Origin: Agelaius tricolor
Lineage: Eukaryota > Chordata > Aves > Passeriformes > Icteridae
Assembly (NCBI GenBank): GCA_023055355.1
Contig: JALJCS010000038.1
Location: 1,674,001-1,738,000 of the forward strand
Direction: 5' to 3'
DNA length: 64,000 nt
Of this stretch, positions 1 to 11,929 are shown piece by piece; position 1 is the first letter of the stretch; each line of letters opens with the position of its first letter. The notes under the pieces are model-generated. The model saw only the letters and a program-made list of their open reading frames with translations. It did no database searches and was not told the origin of the DNA. The position numbers and the translations under genes were made by a program.

Positions 1-639
1 CCAGCTATTTGTTTTGTATTACTTTTATGTTTATTTTCCTCTTTCATTTCTCGTTTTCCCCTCCAACCCACTGCTCTAATCCCTGAAGCTCCCAGCTGAT
101 CTTTGCTACTGGAAATTAGGGAGGAAATTTGCTCGAAATTGCTACTGGAAATTTCCAGGCTTTTAGGTGAAATGCAGTCTGGCCCTTGGTGCTGGCATCC
201 ACCAGCCCGAAGTGTTGATGTGGGTTATTAGCACTGGATACCTCTCTGCAAATGTACCAGCCCCTGGAGAGGGGAGGTAGAGGGGAGGTGCCCAAGGAGG
301 GGAAGTGAGACAATGGGATTGTTAAAAATTGGTTGGAAACTGTACTGGGAGTGTGGTCCTGTTTTTAAGAGGATGGCCCCAAAGACAGGGAGAACCCCAA
401 GCCTGTGTTTGCCTTTCAAACCTTACCTGGCTGCTGTCAGGAGCAGCTCACCTGCACCCAGGCCAGCATGGAGAAGGATTCCAGCTGTGGGGATGTGACC
501 TGCAGCAGTGACAGCTCCTCTCTTCCTCTCCTCAGCCCTTGGCTCCTTGCTGCAGCTCCTCTGGCTCCAGGCTACTGCACACGGCGAGGGGATGCACTGA
601 GAGAGTCACTGAATTAAAGCAGATATTGCTTCTGCATCT
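1..639. other. Intergenic DNA, nothing recognised
   Basis: Ordinary GC-moderate sequence. Short open frames on both strands lack homology or splice context. Confidence 0.6.
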
Positions 640-817
640 CCCTTCCCTTCCCTTCCCTTCCCTTCCCTTCCCTTCCCTTCCCTTCCCTTCCCTTCCCTTC
701 CCTTCCCTTCCCTTCCCTTCCCTTCCCTTCCCTTCCCTTCCCTTCCCTTCCCTTCCCTTCCCTTCCCTTCCCTTCCCTTCCCTTCCCTTCCCTTCCCTTC
801 CCTTCCCTTCCCTTCCC
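640..817. repeat. (TTCCC)n microsatellite, about 36 copies
   Basis: A perfect run of CCCTT units, with GGGAA on the minus strand. It produces long proline/leucine/serine-rich and glycine-rich open frames on the two strands that are not genes. The complementary strand has a G3 run every five bases, a G-quadruplex-forming pattern. Confidence 0.98.
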
Positions 818-1045
818 TGGCAGCCCCCACCTCACAATCACGCCTGCTCTCCTAAGTTCAGCTCCAAATCCCCCAGCCCAGGTGAGCTGAGCCCAGGTGA
901 GCTGAGCCTTATCTGGGCTGGGACATCTCCCCCATCCTCTCTGGGAGCCCATGCTGAGGACAGTGGGTGTTTCCATGAGCAGCCTGCTGGGATAATAAAA
1001 CAAATAAACAGAAGAGTTACAGCCAAGGCACTTGGGGCACCATAA

Positions 1046-1140
1046 AACAGGCTAAAAGCAAATACAGCCTCGTTAATCCATCATAAAATAACAGCTCCTT
1101 ACGATCCTGAATGCATCAAAAATGAACGAGAGACCAGCGG
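1046..1140. promoter_or_regulatory. Candidate conserved noncoding stretch (weak)
   Basis: A repeat-free stretch, CTCGTTAATCCATCATAAAA then CTTACGATCCTGAATGCATC, with isolated CpGs in otherwise repeat-dense DNA. Weak evidence. Confidence 0.22.
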
Positions 1141-1756
1141 GGCCACAACTCACCCAGGGCTGTGTGGAATGTGAAGCAGGGCTGGGAACAAACCTCAGCC
1201 TGCTGGGCAGTGGCTGAATCGGGGCTCCAGGAACTCCCACCTCCCTGCCCAGGTGTGTTCAGAACCAGTGACAGCAGGAAGAGAGGTGTGCTGGTGAGAG
1301 AGGTGTGATGGTGAGAGAGGTGCCCACGCTCCTGCTGCTGGTGGGGCTGGGGGTGACACGGAGTCGGTGTCAGGAAGGGAGGAGATGAAACAGATCTGGA
1401 TGGAAACTTAACGGGGCTCTTTAGTGCTCCATCTTCCCACTAATGAGGGTTCTGCATGTGAGGGCAGGAGAAAAAAAGCCACCAGGCACTAATAAAGCCC
1501 TGTGACTCTGCTGACTGCAGGCACTGGTGCTAATGAAGTCACCAGAGAGATGGGATTCCTCTGGCAGCTCTGACATTGCTCTGTAGAACTGTTATTTTAA
1601 TTCAGTCTGAGGAAACAACAATAAAAATGGAAAAAAAAAAAAAAAAGGCACAGACTGGTGTGGCCTGCCCAGGCAGCAGCTGATGCTGGTTTGCCTGGTG
1701 GCTGGGGAGCCTGGGCGGGAGGTGGGGTGGCAATGGGGGTGTTAGGGACCCACCGA

Positions 1757-2023
1757 GGGCTGGGATGCTCAGGTCAGCCCTGGGGCTCAGCTCTCCTCAG
1801 AGCTGGGCTGTGAGCACCTCCTGGAGGATGTGCCAGGAGCCCTGGGGACACACAGGCATCTGAGGGCAGATCCTGGAGAGGGATGGGAACGGGGCTGGCA
1901 TGGACCCATGCAGGGCTGGGATGCTCAGCTCTCCTCAGATCTGGGCTGTGAGCACCTCCTGATGATCCAGGTCTGTGCCAGGAGCCCTGGGGACACACAG
2001 GCAGCTGAGGGCAGATCCTGGAG
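1757..2023 (+). repeat. Imperfect local duplication, about 110-125 bp x 2
   Basis: Two copies begin near 1757 and 1914 with GGGCTGGGATGCTCAG. They share CTGGGCTGTGAGCACCTCCT, CCAGGAGCCCTGGGGACACA and GGGCAGATCCTGGAGAGG. They differ by small indels around the ATGATCCAGGTC insertion in the second copy. The mirrored open frames over this stretch come from the repeat. Confidence 0.88.
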
Positions 2024-2183
2024 AGGAAGGCAGGACAGAGATGGACACTTCCCACACTGGATTTCAAAGGGTTCCATAAATGCCACGTGCACCCTCCAGA
2101 GCCATCCTTGGAGCAAACACCCAGCAAGGGCCAGTCCATAGCCCTGGAGGTGGAAGATTGTTTCCTGGAAGCAATGGCTTTAT

Positions 2184-2392
2184 ACATACAGACATATATT
2201 GAAATCCATTTTTACATATTAATATATGAATATTATTAATATATTAATATAATTTATACATAAAATATCAATATATTGATATGTTTTATATATATATGGT
2301 ATATATATGGTATATAGATATATATATATGGTATATATATGGTGTATATATATGGTATATTATTTATACCTAAAATATCAATATATTAAAAA
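2184..2392. repeat. AT-rich tract with TATATATGG repeats
   Basis: Low-complexity AT DNA with several ATATATATGGT units around 2290-2360 and two copies of TAAAATATCAATATATT. A cruciform-prone tract. No gene. Confidence 0.9.
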
Positions 2393-3093
2393 AAAATCCC
2401 TAAATGTTCCTCCTCATGTACATGTGTGTGTACATACACATATAAAAGCTCAGGGCCGTAGTTTGGCACTGACAGGCTTGAGCAGAGGCTGGTTTTGGAA
2501 GCCTCACAATGTCCCCTGACATCCCCCATCCCATCAGCTTTTGTTTGAGCCTCACTGAAGTTAAGGAGGAGCCGTTTCACCGTCCTGGGGCCCGGTGTCC
2601 TCATTGTCACCTGGTGGAGCAGGGAGGAGCAGACAGATCCCCCCGGGGTTCTCCAGTGCCTCTTTTTAATTAGAAACCTCGTCTCTGAGTCTTACGTGCC
2701 CTTCCACAGGGTGAGTTGCTCTCACCTGCTTAATCCTGGGAGATTATTTTCTGGTCTCTTTTAAAAAATAACCCAACCACCCCAAACTCTTTGGTCTCTT
2801 TCAATTCTTTTCATTTCACCTCATTTAATTCCTTGCCAGCTTAATGACTTGGTAGTAATGAATAAGATGAAAATTAGGGCTTAATAAGTGTTAGGAAAAG
2901 ACAGTTTTCTTGCTGATGAAGGGAGCCTGGTGGTGGGAAAGTGGAGCCTGGGGAGAGCACAGAGAAAACCCCAAAGCTCCTCCTGACCTTGAGAGGGGCG
3001 ATGCCAACTCTGGCTGCAGCTGGTGACAATGACAAGCTGCAGAGAGATCAGGGATGTGGGGCTGGAGCAGCCAGGGATGGCACAGGGCACAGC

Positions 3094-3858
3094 TGTGAAA
3101 AATTCGTATTTTTATGATTGGCTTTTCGCAAATATTCAAATGAATATTATGTGTTGCGTTAGAAAGTAATGCTGTATTCATTCTCTTAAGCAATGTGTTA
3201 AATACAGTTTTAGATGTGAACAATTCGTGTTTTATGATTGGCTTTTCGCAAATATTCAAATGAATATTATCTGTGTTGTGTTAGAAAGTAATGCTGTATT
3301 CATTCTCTTAAGCAGTGTGTTAAATATAGTTTTAGGTTGTAAGAAATGTTAAAATAGAAACTATGCTATGGAGGATATTTTTTTTAAGAAAGGACTGGCA
3401 ATGAGATAGCAGCCACAGGACACCTGAATCTTTCAGAGAAAGAGAATTTATTGCCCCATTATCAGGAGAAATGAACTTCTTCCTGCCTGGAAGGCGCTGT
3501 CAGGATTCAGAGGCAGAAGTTGAGGATGACCAGACAGAATCCTGTGTTTGAATGGAATTTATGCATCATGGATGAGATGTATGAATATGCAACAGGCTGT
3601 TGTTTTTAAGGGTTAATCCTCTGTTAATTTGAGTCCTTTTTCAGGCTCGTGCTGCCCACAAAAAGGTACTCAGACGTCCATAACTCTTTGTTTCTATTGT
3701 CTTATATTGTCCTAATTCAAACTGTCCAAATTATTATTACAAATTATTATTCAAACTGTCCAAATTATTATTACTCTAATTGTCTTACTTTTTTTAATAA
3801 CCATTTTATTACTATTAAATTTTTAAAATTTTAAAAACAAGTGATTGGCGTTTTTTCA
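3094..3858 (+). mobile_element. Solo LTR, 765 bp, with duplicated U3 segment
   Basis: Begins TGTGAAAAATTCG and ends GTTTTTTCA. The flanks CACAGC (3088-3093) and CCCAGC (3859-3864) form a 6-bp target duplication with one mismatch. The first ~121 bp are repeated in tandem (3094-3214 and 3215-3336, sharing GATTGGCTTTTCGCAAATAT). Such duplications are common in the enhancer part of U3. A second small repeat, CAAACTGTCCAAATTATTAT, lies near 3720-3770. This belongs to a different LTR family from the four shorter copies. No viral genes. Confidence 0.85.
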
Positions 3859-3864
3859 CCCAGC

Positions 3865-6717
3865 TCACAGCTCACACTGCATCAGCTGGCTCTGGACATG
3901 TCTTCTAATTACTGATAATATTGGAACTGACAGGTTGATCAGGGGAGAAAAGGTGCAGAATTAATTGACCTGTCAGCAGATGTGTCCAACAAGATTCAGA
4001 CACAAACCTGTCCCTGCCCCTCTGCCCCAGCCCCTGGTGCCCCACGCTGGCACTGTGGGCATTCCTCTGACTCCCAGGGCACCCTGAGAGCTGCCCCCAC
4101 CTCTGCCACCCTCCACGTTACTCCTCCATTCTTGCTTTGATTTTTTTAAGATTTTCTAAGCCTTCGGATGTTTATATTTTTGTAAGGAACTTTCTCACGC
4201 GCTTTCTGTAAGTAACCTTATTGTTTTGCATTCTTTTCCAGAAGAGGAGAAATTTGATGGGCTGTTGGTTTGTCCAGTGTCATTGGAGAGGTGGCACTGT
4301 CGGCCTCCAATCCACTGTCACTTTTAGAAAACTACAAATGTTAAAGTGAGAAAATAAAACTTGTGTGTGCAGGCTTTGCAGCGTCGCCTTCCCCAACACC
4401 TCCTCCTTTTCCAGGTGCACCAGGGGATTTTAATTCCCCTTTCCTTGTGCAAGGACTAGAGGTGGTTACATGGGTTTCCCCACATCATCTGAGCTGCTGA
4501 AATTCCTATTCGAGGGTGGGAAAAATCCTGAAGAGGAGAGTGAATGAGGAGCTCAGTGAGATGGGGCAAACAACACCAGGCTCAGGAAATCCCCTGAGCT
4601 AAAAATAGTTGACACTAAAATCTATTAGAGGGCTCAAACATATTACAGGGATCCAAAATCCTGTTCCTGCTCACTCCTGTGCATCTGCTTGTGGCTACTA
4701 CAGCAAACAGGAGACCAAAACCCCACTAAACCCCCACTATTTTGTAGCACCTGCAGCAAAACAGCTCTTGGATTCAAAAGGATGCTCCAATCCCCACACC
4801 TTCTTTTTGATTTTTTAAATAATTTTTAAATTATAAGTCTCCTCCAAGCCTGTTTCTGCTGTGACAAACAGCATGAAAGAGCCCCTCAATAATAAAATCA
4901 GCTGCTGCCCCTGCACAGCCCAAGATCAGATGCACCTGCAGTGGGGATCGATTGCCTGATTAGGGGGAATTGATTGCCCCAGCCTCATTAGCATCTCGTT
5001 AGCACTGACCCCATGGCTGGCCCCACTCAAGCAGGCCACGGCCTGGATGGATTAAAAAACGCAGTGCACTGGGGAGGGATGGGAAATCAGTGAGCAGGAG
5101 AGGGCAGGTGGAGATCCTGGTCGATAACATGCACAGCATGGCCCTGCTGAGGCCTCCAGGGCTCAGCACTCCTGGAGCATCCCAGGGGGATGCAGCCCCA
5201 GAGGAGCATCCCCCTGGGCACCATGGAGGGTTTCTTCAGGAGCTCCAGCCCTTTTGAACATTGACTAACAGGTTTTTTTTTTTAGTGCTGTGAGTCAGGA
5301 GCCCCAGATAGGATTTCCATCTGTGCCATGCCAGACTGTGCTTTGGGCCTCCATCCAAATAAAGCTGAAGAACTGGTTGGGTTTGATTTGGTTTTATGGT
5401 TGGGGTTTGATTTTTTTTCCTTTATCAGTTTTGCACACAAAAGAAGGGGAGAGGAGCCTGGGCTGCTCCAGTGGCCCTGTCCAGCCTGAACTTCCCCGTG
5501 TGAGTGGCTTTACCTGAGGTCAAGGGACAGCCTGGTGTCCCAGGGGATGGAGAGCCCCATCCCAGCTGTGCAGAGTGGCCTGGGTTTGTCCTGCACACCT
5601 GGGCTCTGGCACAGCACGTGGGGACACAGCTCTTCCCTGTTTTACCAAATGATCAAAGCAGCAAGGATGAGCCTCTGGGAGTGGGTGCAAGGAGCAGCTG
5701 CTCCCATTCAGCTGGGATAGGTCCTGCCCACTGCCCCAAGGTGGCATTCATCCCAAACCCAGCTCCTGTCCCATCCCTGGAGGCACCCAGGTCCCTTTCT
5801 CTGGACTGATTCACACAGGAGCCCCTGAGCATCCTCTGCCTTTGGGTGGAGAAGCAATTGCCAGGCCCAGGGGGGGCAGCAGCACTACAAATGCAGTCAG
5901 ACATGCAGCAGCAGCCCAGGGCTGGACTGTGAGCTGATGAGATCCTGGCTCCAGGCAGGAGCTGGGCTCCTGTCCAAGGCCTTGAGCCATCCAGGAGGAG
6001 GCAGAGCCAGCCCTGGTCCCAGCCCCAGAGAGGTCATGGCCAGGCATGCAAGGGCAGTTTGTCTGCTCCCAAACATCCTTTGAGCATCCAGGATCAGATC
6101 AGATATCTCCATCTCTCCTGGGTTTTGGTGGTTTTTTTTGTTTTTATTTTATTTTTTAAATTTTTTTTGTTTTAATTACCTGATGTGACAGCTGCGGGAT
6201 GCTCGAGGACCGCGGGTGCAGCACAGGTGACCTTACACAGCTCAGGTGACATTCAAACATGGACACCCTGTGCCCATCTCTGCTGACCACATCAGAAACA
6301 TAACATGGTGTCCAGCACGGCCTCCTGGACAACAGCAAGAGGACACAGGGTGCCCCACAGGCCCCTGCCCTTGGTGTGTGCTGGGATGTGGGGATGCCAC
6401 CTCCAGCATCATTCCCCCTCACCTGCAGGGTGGAGGTCTCCCTGTGCTGTGGGTGTTGTTCAGGTTTATAAGGCATTTTTAAAGTAAAAGGTGCTAACAG
6501 CAAATAAATTCTGGTTTCCCAGATAATCAGCACAGATTTGGCTAAAAAAAAAAAAAAAAACAAACAAAAAGGGATTTCCTTCCTCCCACACGGGTGTCTG
6601 GGCCAGTGGAGAGCCCCAGTGCTATTCCCACACGGGATGCAGTCCTGCCTGTTGAAGCTGTCCATCAGCTCCCGTTATGGTTCATTTTCTCTGCTGGGTG
6701 AATTATTGCCGGCAGCC
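3865..6717. other. Intergenic DNA, nothing recognised
   Basis: No gene, repeat family or strong element seen. Several short open frames on both strands near 5290-6665 have no recognisable product and look like chance frames in GC-rich sequence. Confidence 0.55.
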
Positions 6718-7140
6718 CTTGGCCAGCTCCTGTAGCACAGCGCATTAATTAACAGCGCTGTGCTAACGACCCGCGGATCTCATCACCGTAATTGCACCGC
6801 GCTCCGGCCGCCAGCATCTCATCTCCTATCGATGGACCGAGCCGGCTTCCCCTCCCACACCAGGCTTCCTTTCCCACTTTTTCCCCCCGCTCCTTTCCCA
6901 TTTTTTGGTGCCGTTTCAGAAGAGGAACAGTTTGTCCGGAGCCCGGGGATCGCGGCAGTAGCGGGAGAGAGGAGCACATGCAGGGGTGTGGGCATCCTGC
7001 AGCATCCCTCAGCTCCTGCAGGAGCCCTGGCAATGTGGGGCAGACCCTGCTCCCGCTGCGGTTTGGCTGCTGAGCCTCTCCGAGGCATCCCAGCCACAGC
7101 CAGCCCCGGGGTGATGCTGCACTCCCGCAAGGACACGGCT
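6718..7140. promoter_or_regulatory. CpG-bearing GC-rich stretch, candidate regulatory element
   Basis: This part of the intergenic flank has a locally raised CpG count (CCGCGGATC, CACCGTAATTGCACCGCGC, CCGGCCGCC) and no repeat match. It could be an enhancer or a distal promoter. No convincing first exon with a splice donor was found on either strand. Confidence 0.3.
6733..6765. promoter_or_regulatory. Perfect 11-bp inverted repeat around an ATTAATTAA core
   Basis: Left arm TAGCACAGCGC (6733-6743), loop ATTAATTAACA, right arm GCGCTGTGCTA (6755-6765). The arms are exact reverse complements and contain CpGs. The loop holds an AT core of the kind bound by homeodomain proteins. The surrounding 6718-6850 is CpG-bearing and repeat-free. 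Regulatory function is inferred only. Confidence 0.4.
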
Positions 7141-8744
7141 CCAAGTGCTCACTGCCTCCCTCTGCACGGGGACAGAGCTGCTCTTCAGCAGGAACCACGT
7201 TTCAGGCAGTGCTTTCCAACAAAAAACCCCTCCCGAGCCCCTTCCCTGTGTTTTTCCAACTGCAAGAGACGCGAGTGTCCCACTCCCCCTCTTCCACCAC
7301 CCAACATGGAAAATGAGAAAATCCCGTGAGAATGAGCAGGACCCACCCGAATGACAGCGACCCTGCCCTGCCCAGCTCTTCACAGGAGGATTGCACATTG
7401 TTCCATGAATGAGGAATGGCTCACTGCAGACTTCCACCTGTTCCCAGCGTCTCCCTGTGATCTCTGTGGCTTTCAGGGAACACAAACCTATTTTGCAGGC
7501 AGCAGAGATGTCTGAAGCCTCCTTCATCCCAGGTTTCAAGGGTTTATCTCCTCTGCTTGGCACAGCTGTGCCTCCTGGGGTGGCAATGGGCAGGTCAAGG
7601 TTTTGCTGCTGCAGGCCCATAGCCTTGTCCAAAGGAAAAGGTGTTGTGAGCATCATTAAGCCACCAAAGAGAAACAAAACCCAGTAGAAACTGTGTTGGC
7701 AGCTGGGTCCCAGAGACTGATTAATTAATTGGCTGATTAACCACCTATGTGTCCAACCCAAGGGGCTCCTCTGCTGCTTTCCTCACCAGTGAAGGGAGCT
7801 GGGCCTGCAGGAAGCTGCTGGGGTGGCAGATGTGCTCACTGAGGTGCAGAGAACAAGGAGCGCAGCCCCTGTGTGCCTGGCATGTTGGAGATAACTTACT
7901 GTTGCTGGAGTATCTTCCTCCTCCTCCTCTCTGTAACAGGCCAGAAATTAAATCACCAATATTGCTTTACTGTTCCCGAGCACCTCCACCCACCCAGCAA
8001 AAGGCAGGGATAGAAAAGCTGCTGTGGCCTTCAGGAAAAATAAAAAAACCTCAAACCAACCCCCCCCCCCAAGCTTCCTCTTTCATTCCCTTGTCAAAAT
8101 AAGCAAATGAAAAAAAATATGGAGAATGTTTTGCCACCAAACCTAATGCTTCACGCTGTGTAGGTGTTCTCCTTCTTTATGAAATTAGTGTTGGCCAAAT
8201 TTAGTTATTTTCACATCATTTCAAAACAAAGAGTCAAGATACTCCATCTTTTAAGGATTATGAAGAAACATTTTGACACAAAAACCCAACCCCCCCATTC
8301 ATCAAGACCTCATCTAATTCAGCACAAGTTCATGAATAATTTTCATCAGCCTGAAACTGCTCGTGACTGGTGAGACTCAGCCCAAAGTGCCCATCGGGGT
8401 GAGCTCCTCTGCCCTCCCAGGAGCTGCAGCACTGAGATGTCCATCAGCTCCTGGCAGCTGGGAATGGTGACCCCAAAGTCCCTGAAATTTCCTCCCAGGC
8501 CCAATGTTTGCTGCAGCAAACAAATGAAATCCTGGAGGAGTCAGGAGATGTGGTGAGAACCCTCCAACCCACCTTCCTCCCCTCCCTGGGGCATGGCCAC
8601 ATCCCCACCAACCTTCTGCACCACTTTTGCTGCTCTGGCCAACAAGAGCTGTTTGGAGGGAAAAAGAAAAGCCCATCCAAGAAAAGCCCATCCAAGAAAA
8701 GCCCATGCTGGAGTCAAAGCCATAAACCTGGGCCTGTGGGGCCA
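7141..8744. other. Intergenic DNA with minor repeats
   Basis: Holds a C10 run near 8062-8071 and three copies of AAAAGCCCATCCAAG-like 15-mers at about 8667-8706. No gene was recognised; the 250-codon minus frame here has no domain I can name. Confidence 0.55.
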
Positions 8745-8750
8745 CCGAGG

Positions 8751-9143
8751 TGTGTCATCATGATGTTTTATGAAAAGTCATTTTTGCTAGGATCTTTTCT
8801 CCTGAGAGGCTGAGAGGCCTCAGAAATGAAATGTGAACAATGGTAATCTGCTGCTGTGGAATGCAACAGGTGCATCTGGGATTGGTCTTATGTTGTTGTT
8901 TTTAATTAATGGCCAATCACAGTCCAGCTGTCTCGGACTCTGATCAGTCACAAGATTTTATTATCATTCCTTTCTTTGCTAGTCTTCTGATGAAATCCTT
9001 TTCTTCTATTCTTTTAATGTAGTTATAATATATCATTTTCTTTTAATATAATATATATAATAAAATAACAAATCAGCCTTCTGAAACATGGAGTCAAGAT
9101 TCTCCTCTCTTCCCTCGTCCTGGCACCCCTGCAAACACCACCA
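8751..9143 (+). mobile_element. Solo LTR (short family, copy 1)
   Basis: Runs from TGTGTCATCATG to ACACCACCA. It is flanked by CCGAGG (8745-8750) and CTGAGG (9144-9149), a 6-bp duplication with one mismatch. It shares the TTTTCTCCTGAGAGGCTGAG block, the CCAATCAC box and the ATGGAGTCAAGATTC 3' block with the other three copies. AT-rich U3/R-like core with TATATAATAAAATAA. No coding sequence. Confidence 0.84.
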
Positions 9144-9149
9144 CTGAGG

Positions 9150-11584
9150 TGGCCTTTCCCAGAGCAGGGTGAGGGTCTGTGCCCCTGGAGAAGATCTTGG
9201 CCATGCAGAACATGAGGGACGCGTGTCCAGTCTCAGTTTTTCTCTCCCCAGGGGCTCAGCTGCCAACCCAGCGACCCAGGAAGGGCATTCTGGGCTCAGG
9301 CAGCAGCACTTGGGGTGGTTTGGGGGGCAGGAAGGCCAGGAGCTCCTGCTTCGCCTCCCTCCGTGCCAGGCTGATGGCAGCAGCAGTGCCTGCTGCTCCC
9401 AGGGGCTCCCAGAGCTCTCAGCACTGCAGGGGCTGCCTCCTGTTCTTGTTTTCCTAAATAAACTTCTCCACAGCCAAGATTTTTCCACACTGGCTTGTGC
9501 TGCATGAGCAGATCCCCCCCAGATGTGGCTGCAGCTGCCTCCCTGCACTGCCTGCCTCTGCTGGGAACCCAGCTACAGAACTTCTGGCTGACTTGCAAGA
9601 GAATATTTTTATCATTAATTTTTGCCTCATGAAATCTTCTGAACCCCATTCTGCCTCCCTGGGATCTCTTGGAGCCAGCCCGTGGGTGTTCAGTGGAATC
9701 AGGGGGTTAAGCTGGAAATTCTCCTCCCAACATTCACCGCTTTGCACAGTTGGTTTTAAACTGATGGCAAAGATTTAGGAGGGTTCTCAGCTAACAAATG
9801 CTACCAGACAACCTGGGAAACATTAAATCCCATTTAAATACAGAGGACTGCCCCAGGGCTGGGGGCAGTTTTGGCAGCCCAGGCTGGGCTGATGCTGTTT
9901 TGCCAGCCAGCTTTTCAAGCCCTGAGCCCAAACAGCCCCAGGGAAAGCTCCCCAGCCCCTCTCCCCTCCAGGCTCTGCTCCACTCCCATTTTCCCTGATG
10001 GTGAGGCAGGACCCAAGGCATCATCCAGCCCCCTGAGCTGCAGGGCTGGCAGCAGCAGCACAGGCTCCAGAGGGGGATCTGGGTGCACCTGTGAGCAGGG
10101 AACGCCTTGGGGCAGCATCTCCCTGCAGGCAGAGGCTGCAGATCCACCCGGTGCCTTGGGCTGGTGGAGCCATCCCCTCACTGTGGGACACTGCCCCTGC
10201 CCAGAGCCTCAGGAACACGCCAGCCTTGCGTGTGGGGGAAGAAAATAATGAACAAAAAATGAAAAAAAATAAAAAAAAGAGGAAAAGAGAAAGGAGATTA
10301 AAAATTATAAATGGCAACAGACAACAAAACAACAAGAAGAATACACAGCTTTCTCCTCAAACTGTTCTTTTAGTCCCAACAGCGTCTGCTGTGCAGAGCT
10401 CACGTCTCAGAATTCACAGCTGCTCAAAAAACCCAAAAAAGCTCATGAATTATTTATCCCTGCTCAGATCAATCCTTCAGCGGGCTGTCAGCGAGGAATC
10501 AAAGCCCCAACAAGGCAGGCAGGTGAGGAAGCAGCTCCCCAGCTCCCTGAGTGACCAGCAGGTCCCTCTGCTCTCCTGCTGCCCCTCACCTGCCCCATCC
10601 CTGTCCCCCTGTGGCCCTGGTGCCCCTCACACGCAAATTATAAATTGAAATAATTTAAATTATAAACTGAAAAAAAATTAAATTTAAATTTATAAACTGA
10701 AAGAAAATTGATGGCAAAGGTTTATTCCAAGGAACACAGGGAAGTTTCTCCCCCTCACCCATGAATGCAGCCATTTCTCACAGCACAGCTCAAAGGGGCT
10801 TTTTCCACAGCTCTGCCTCCCCCAGGGGACTCCATCTCCTGCCTGCACCCTCTGAAACCCTGAAAATCCTGGGTCTGTCCCCCACAGCCTCTTCCCTCTC
10901 ATAAAACTGGCAGGGAAGTTAAAAGAAGAGGATTTGCAGCAGCTGAGGGAAGGAACCATCTGTGTCCCTGTCCCCACTGTCCTGTCCATCCAGCGTCTGT
11001 CTGTCTGTCTGTCAGGAGCTGCACATGCAGAGGAGAGCAAAGGACAGGGACACACAGGGGCTGGAAAAACTCCTCTTTGTCCACCCTGTCTGGTGTGGAA
11101 CAGCAGAGAGGGTGGGATGGAAACAGAGGGAACACTTCAGCTGCTGTTCCTCTTTGCTTTTCAGGTGAAAAATCCGCCCTGCAAAGAGAGGTGGCAATGT
11201 CCCAGCAGTGTCCCCAGGGCTGCTCCGGGCTCTGGGCTGGGACTGGGGGTGCTCCCAGGATCTTTCCCCATCACACCAGTGAGAGCAGCAGGGGTGACCC
11301 TGGATTGGGGCACCTGAAGGATGATCCTGGAATGGGGCACCTGAAACGCTGCCCCCTTCCAGGATCTCTCCGTGGGCTCTCACTGAGTTCAGTCTCTCTT
11401 TTTCCCCCATCCCGAGTTTCCTGCTCTCAGCTCCGGTTCCTGCATCACCACCGCTCCTCCTGGAGCATCTCCGTATCCCGGGGTGAAGGCAGCGCTGCTT
11501 AATTAGCGCCGGCTCCTCATTAACTCCGGTCCGGAGCTCCCTCCAGCTGCAGCTCCGCTCCTGCACAGCCCAGCCCGGCTCAGG
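9150..11584. other. Intergenic DNA, GC-rich, no gene recognised
   Basis: Overlapping open frames on all strands, typical of GC-rich sequence, none with recognisable domains. A CpG-bearing patch lies at about 11395-11570 but has no recognisable exon. Confidence 0.5.
10226..10712. repeat. A-rich and AT-rich low-complexity stretches
   Basis: An A-rich purine tract at about 10236-10330 and a short repeated AAATTATAAACTGAAA-type stretch at about 10636-10712 flank ~300 bp of ordinary sequence. Nothing coding is recognised. Confidence 0.6.
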
Positions 11585-11745
11585 GCAAGGCAGGAGCACA
11601 CCTGGGACACCAGATCCCCATCGCTGCCTGGCAAAGGGAAAGGCAGGAACACACCCGGGACACCAAATCCCCATCCCTGCCATGCAGAGGGAAAGGCAGG
11701 AGCACACGCGGGACACCAAATCCCCATCCCTGCCATGCCAGGCAA
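11585..11745. repeat. Minisatellite, about 56 bp x 3
   Basis: Three units carry AAGGCAGGAGCACAC, GGGACACCAAATCCCCATC and CTGCCATGC with few differences. They account for the repeated motif in overlapping minus-strand open frames of up to 302 codons here, which I do not regard as genes. Confidence 0.88.
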
Positions 11746-11929
11746 GGTGGGCACTCCCTGCCAAAAACCCAAGCTGCGATCCCCACTGCAGGACTGAGGG
11801 AGTGGGCACGGGGGGCTCAGCTCTGCTGCTCTCCCTGCTCCCATCCCGCCCCCCCGAGATGCTCCGGGAGAGCCTCCAGCATCCTGAATTCCCGCAGCAC
11901 CGCCCCTGGTGCACAGCCATTCATCAAGG

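Noticed and set aside
539..1045. Pro/Leu/Ser-repeat open frame (168 codons) and its Gly-rich opposite
   Set aside because: Direct translation of the (TTCCC)n microsatellite.
7009..7761. 250-codon minus-strand open frame
   Set aside because: GC-rich sequence with open frames on other strands too. No recognisable domain and no supporting splice sites; treated as chance.
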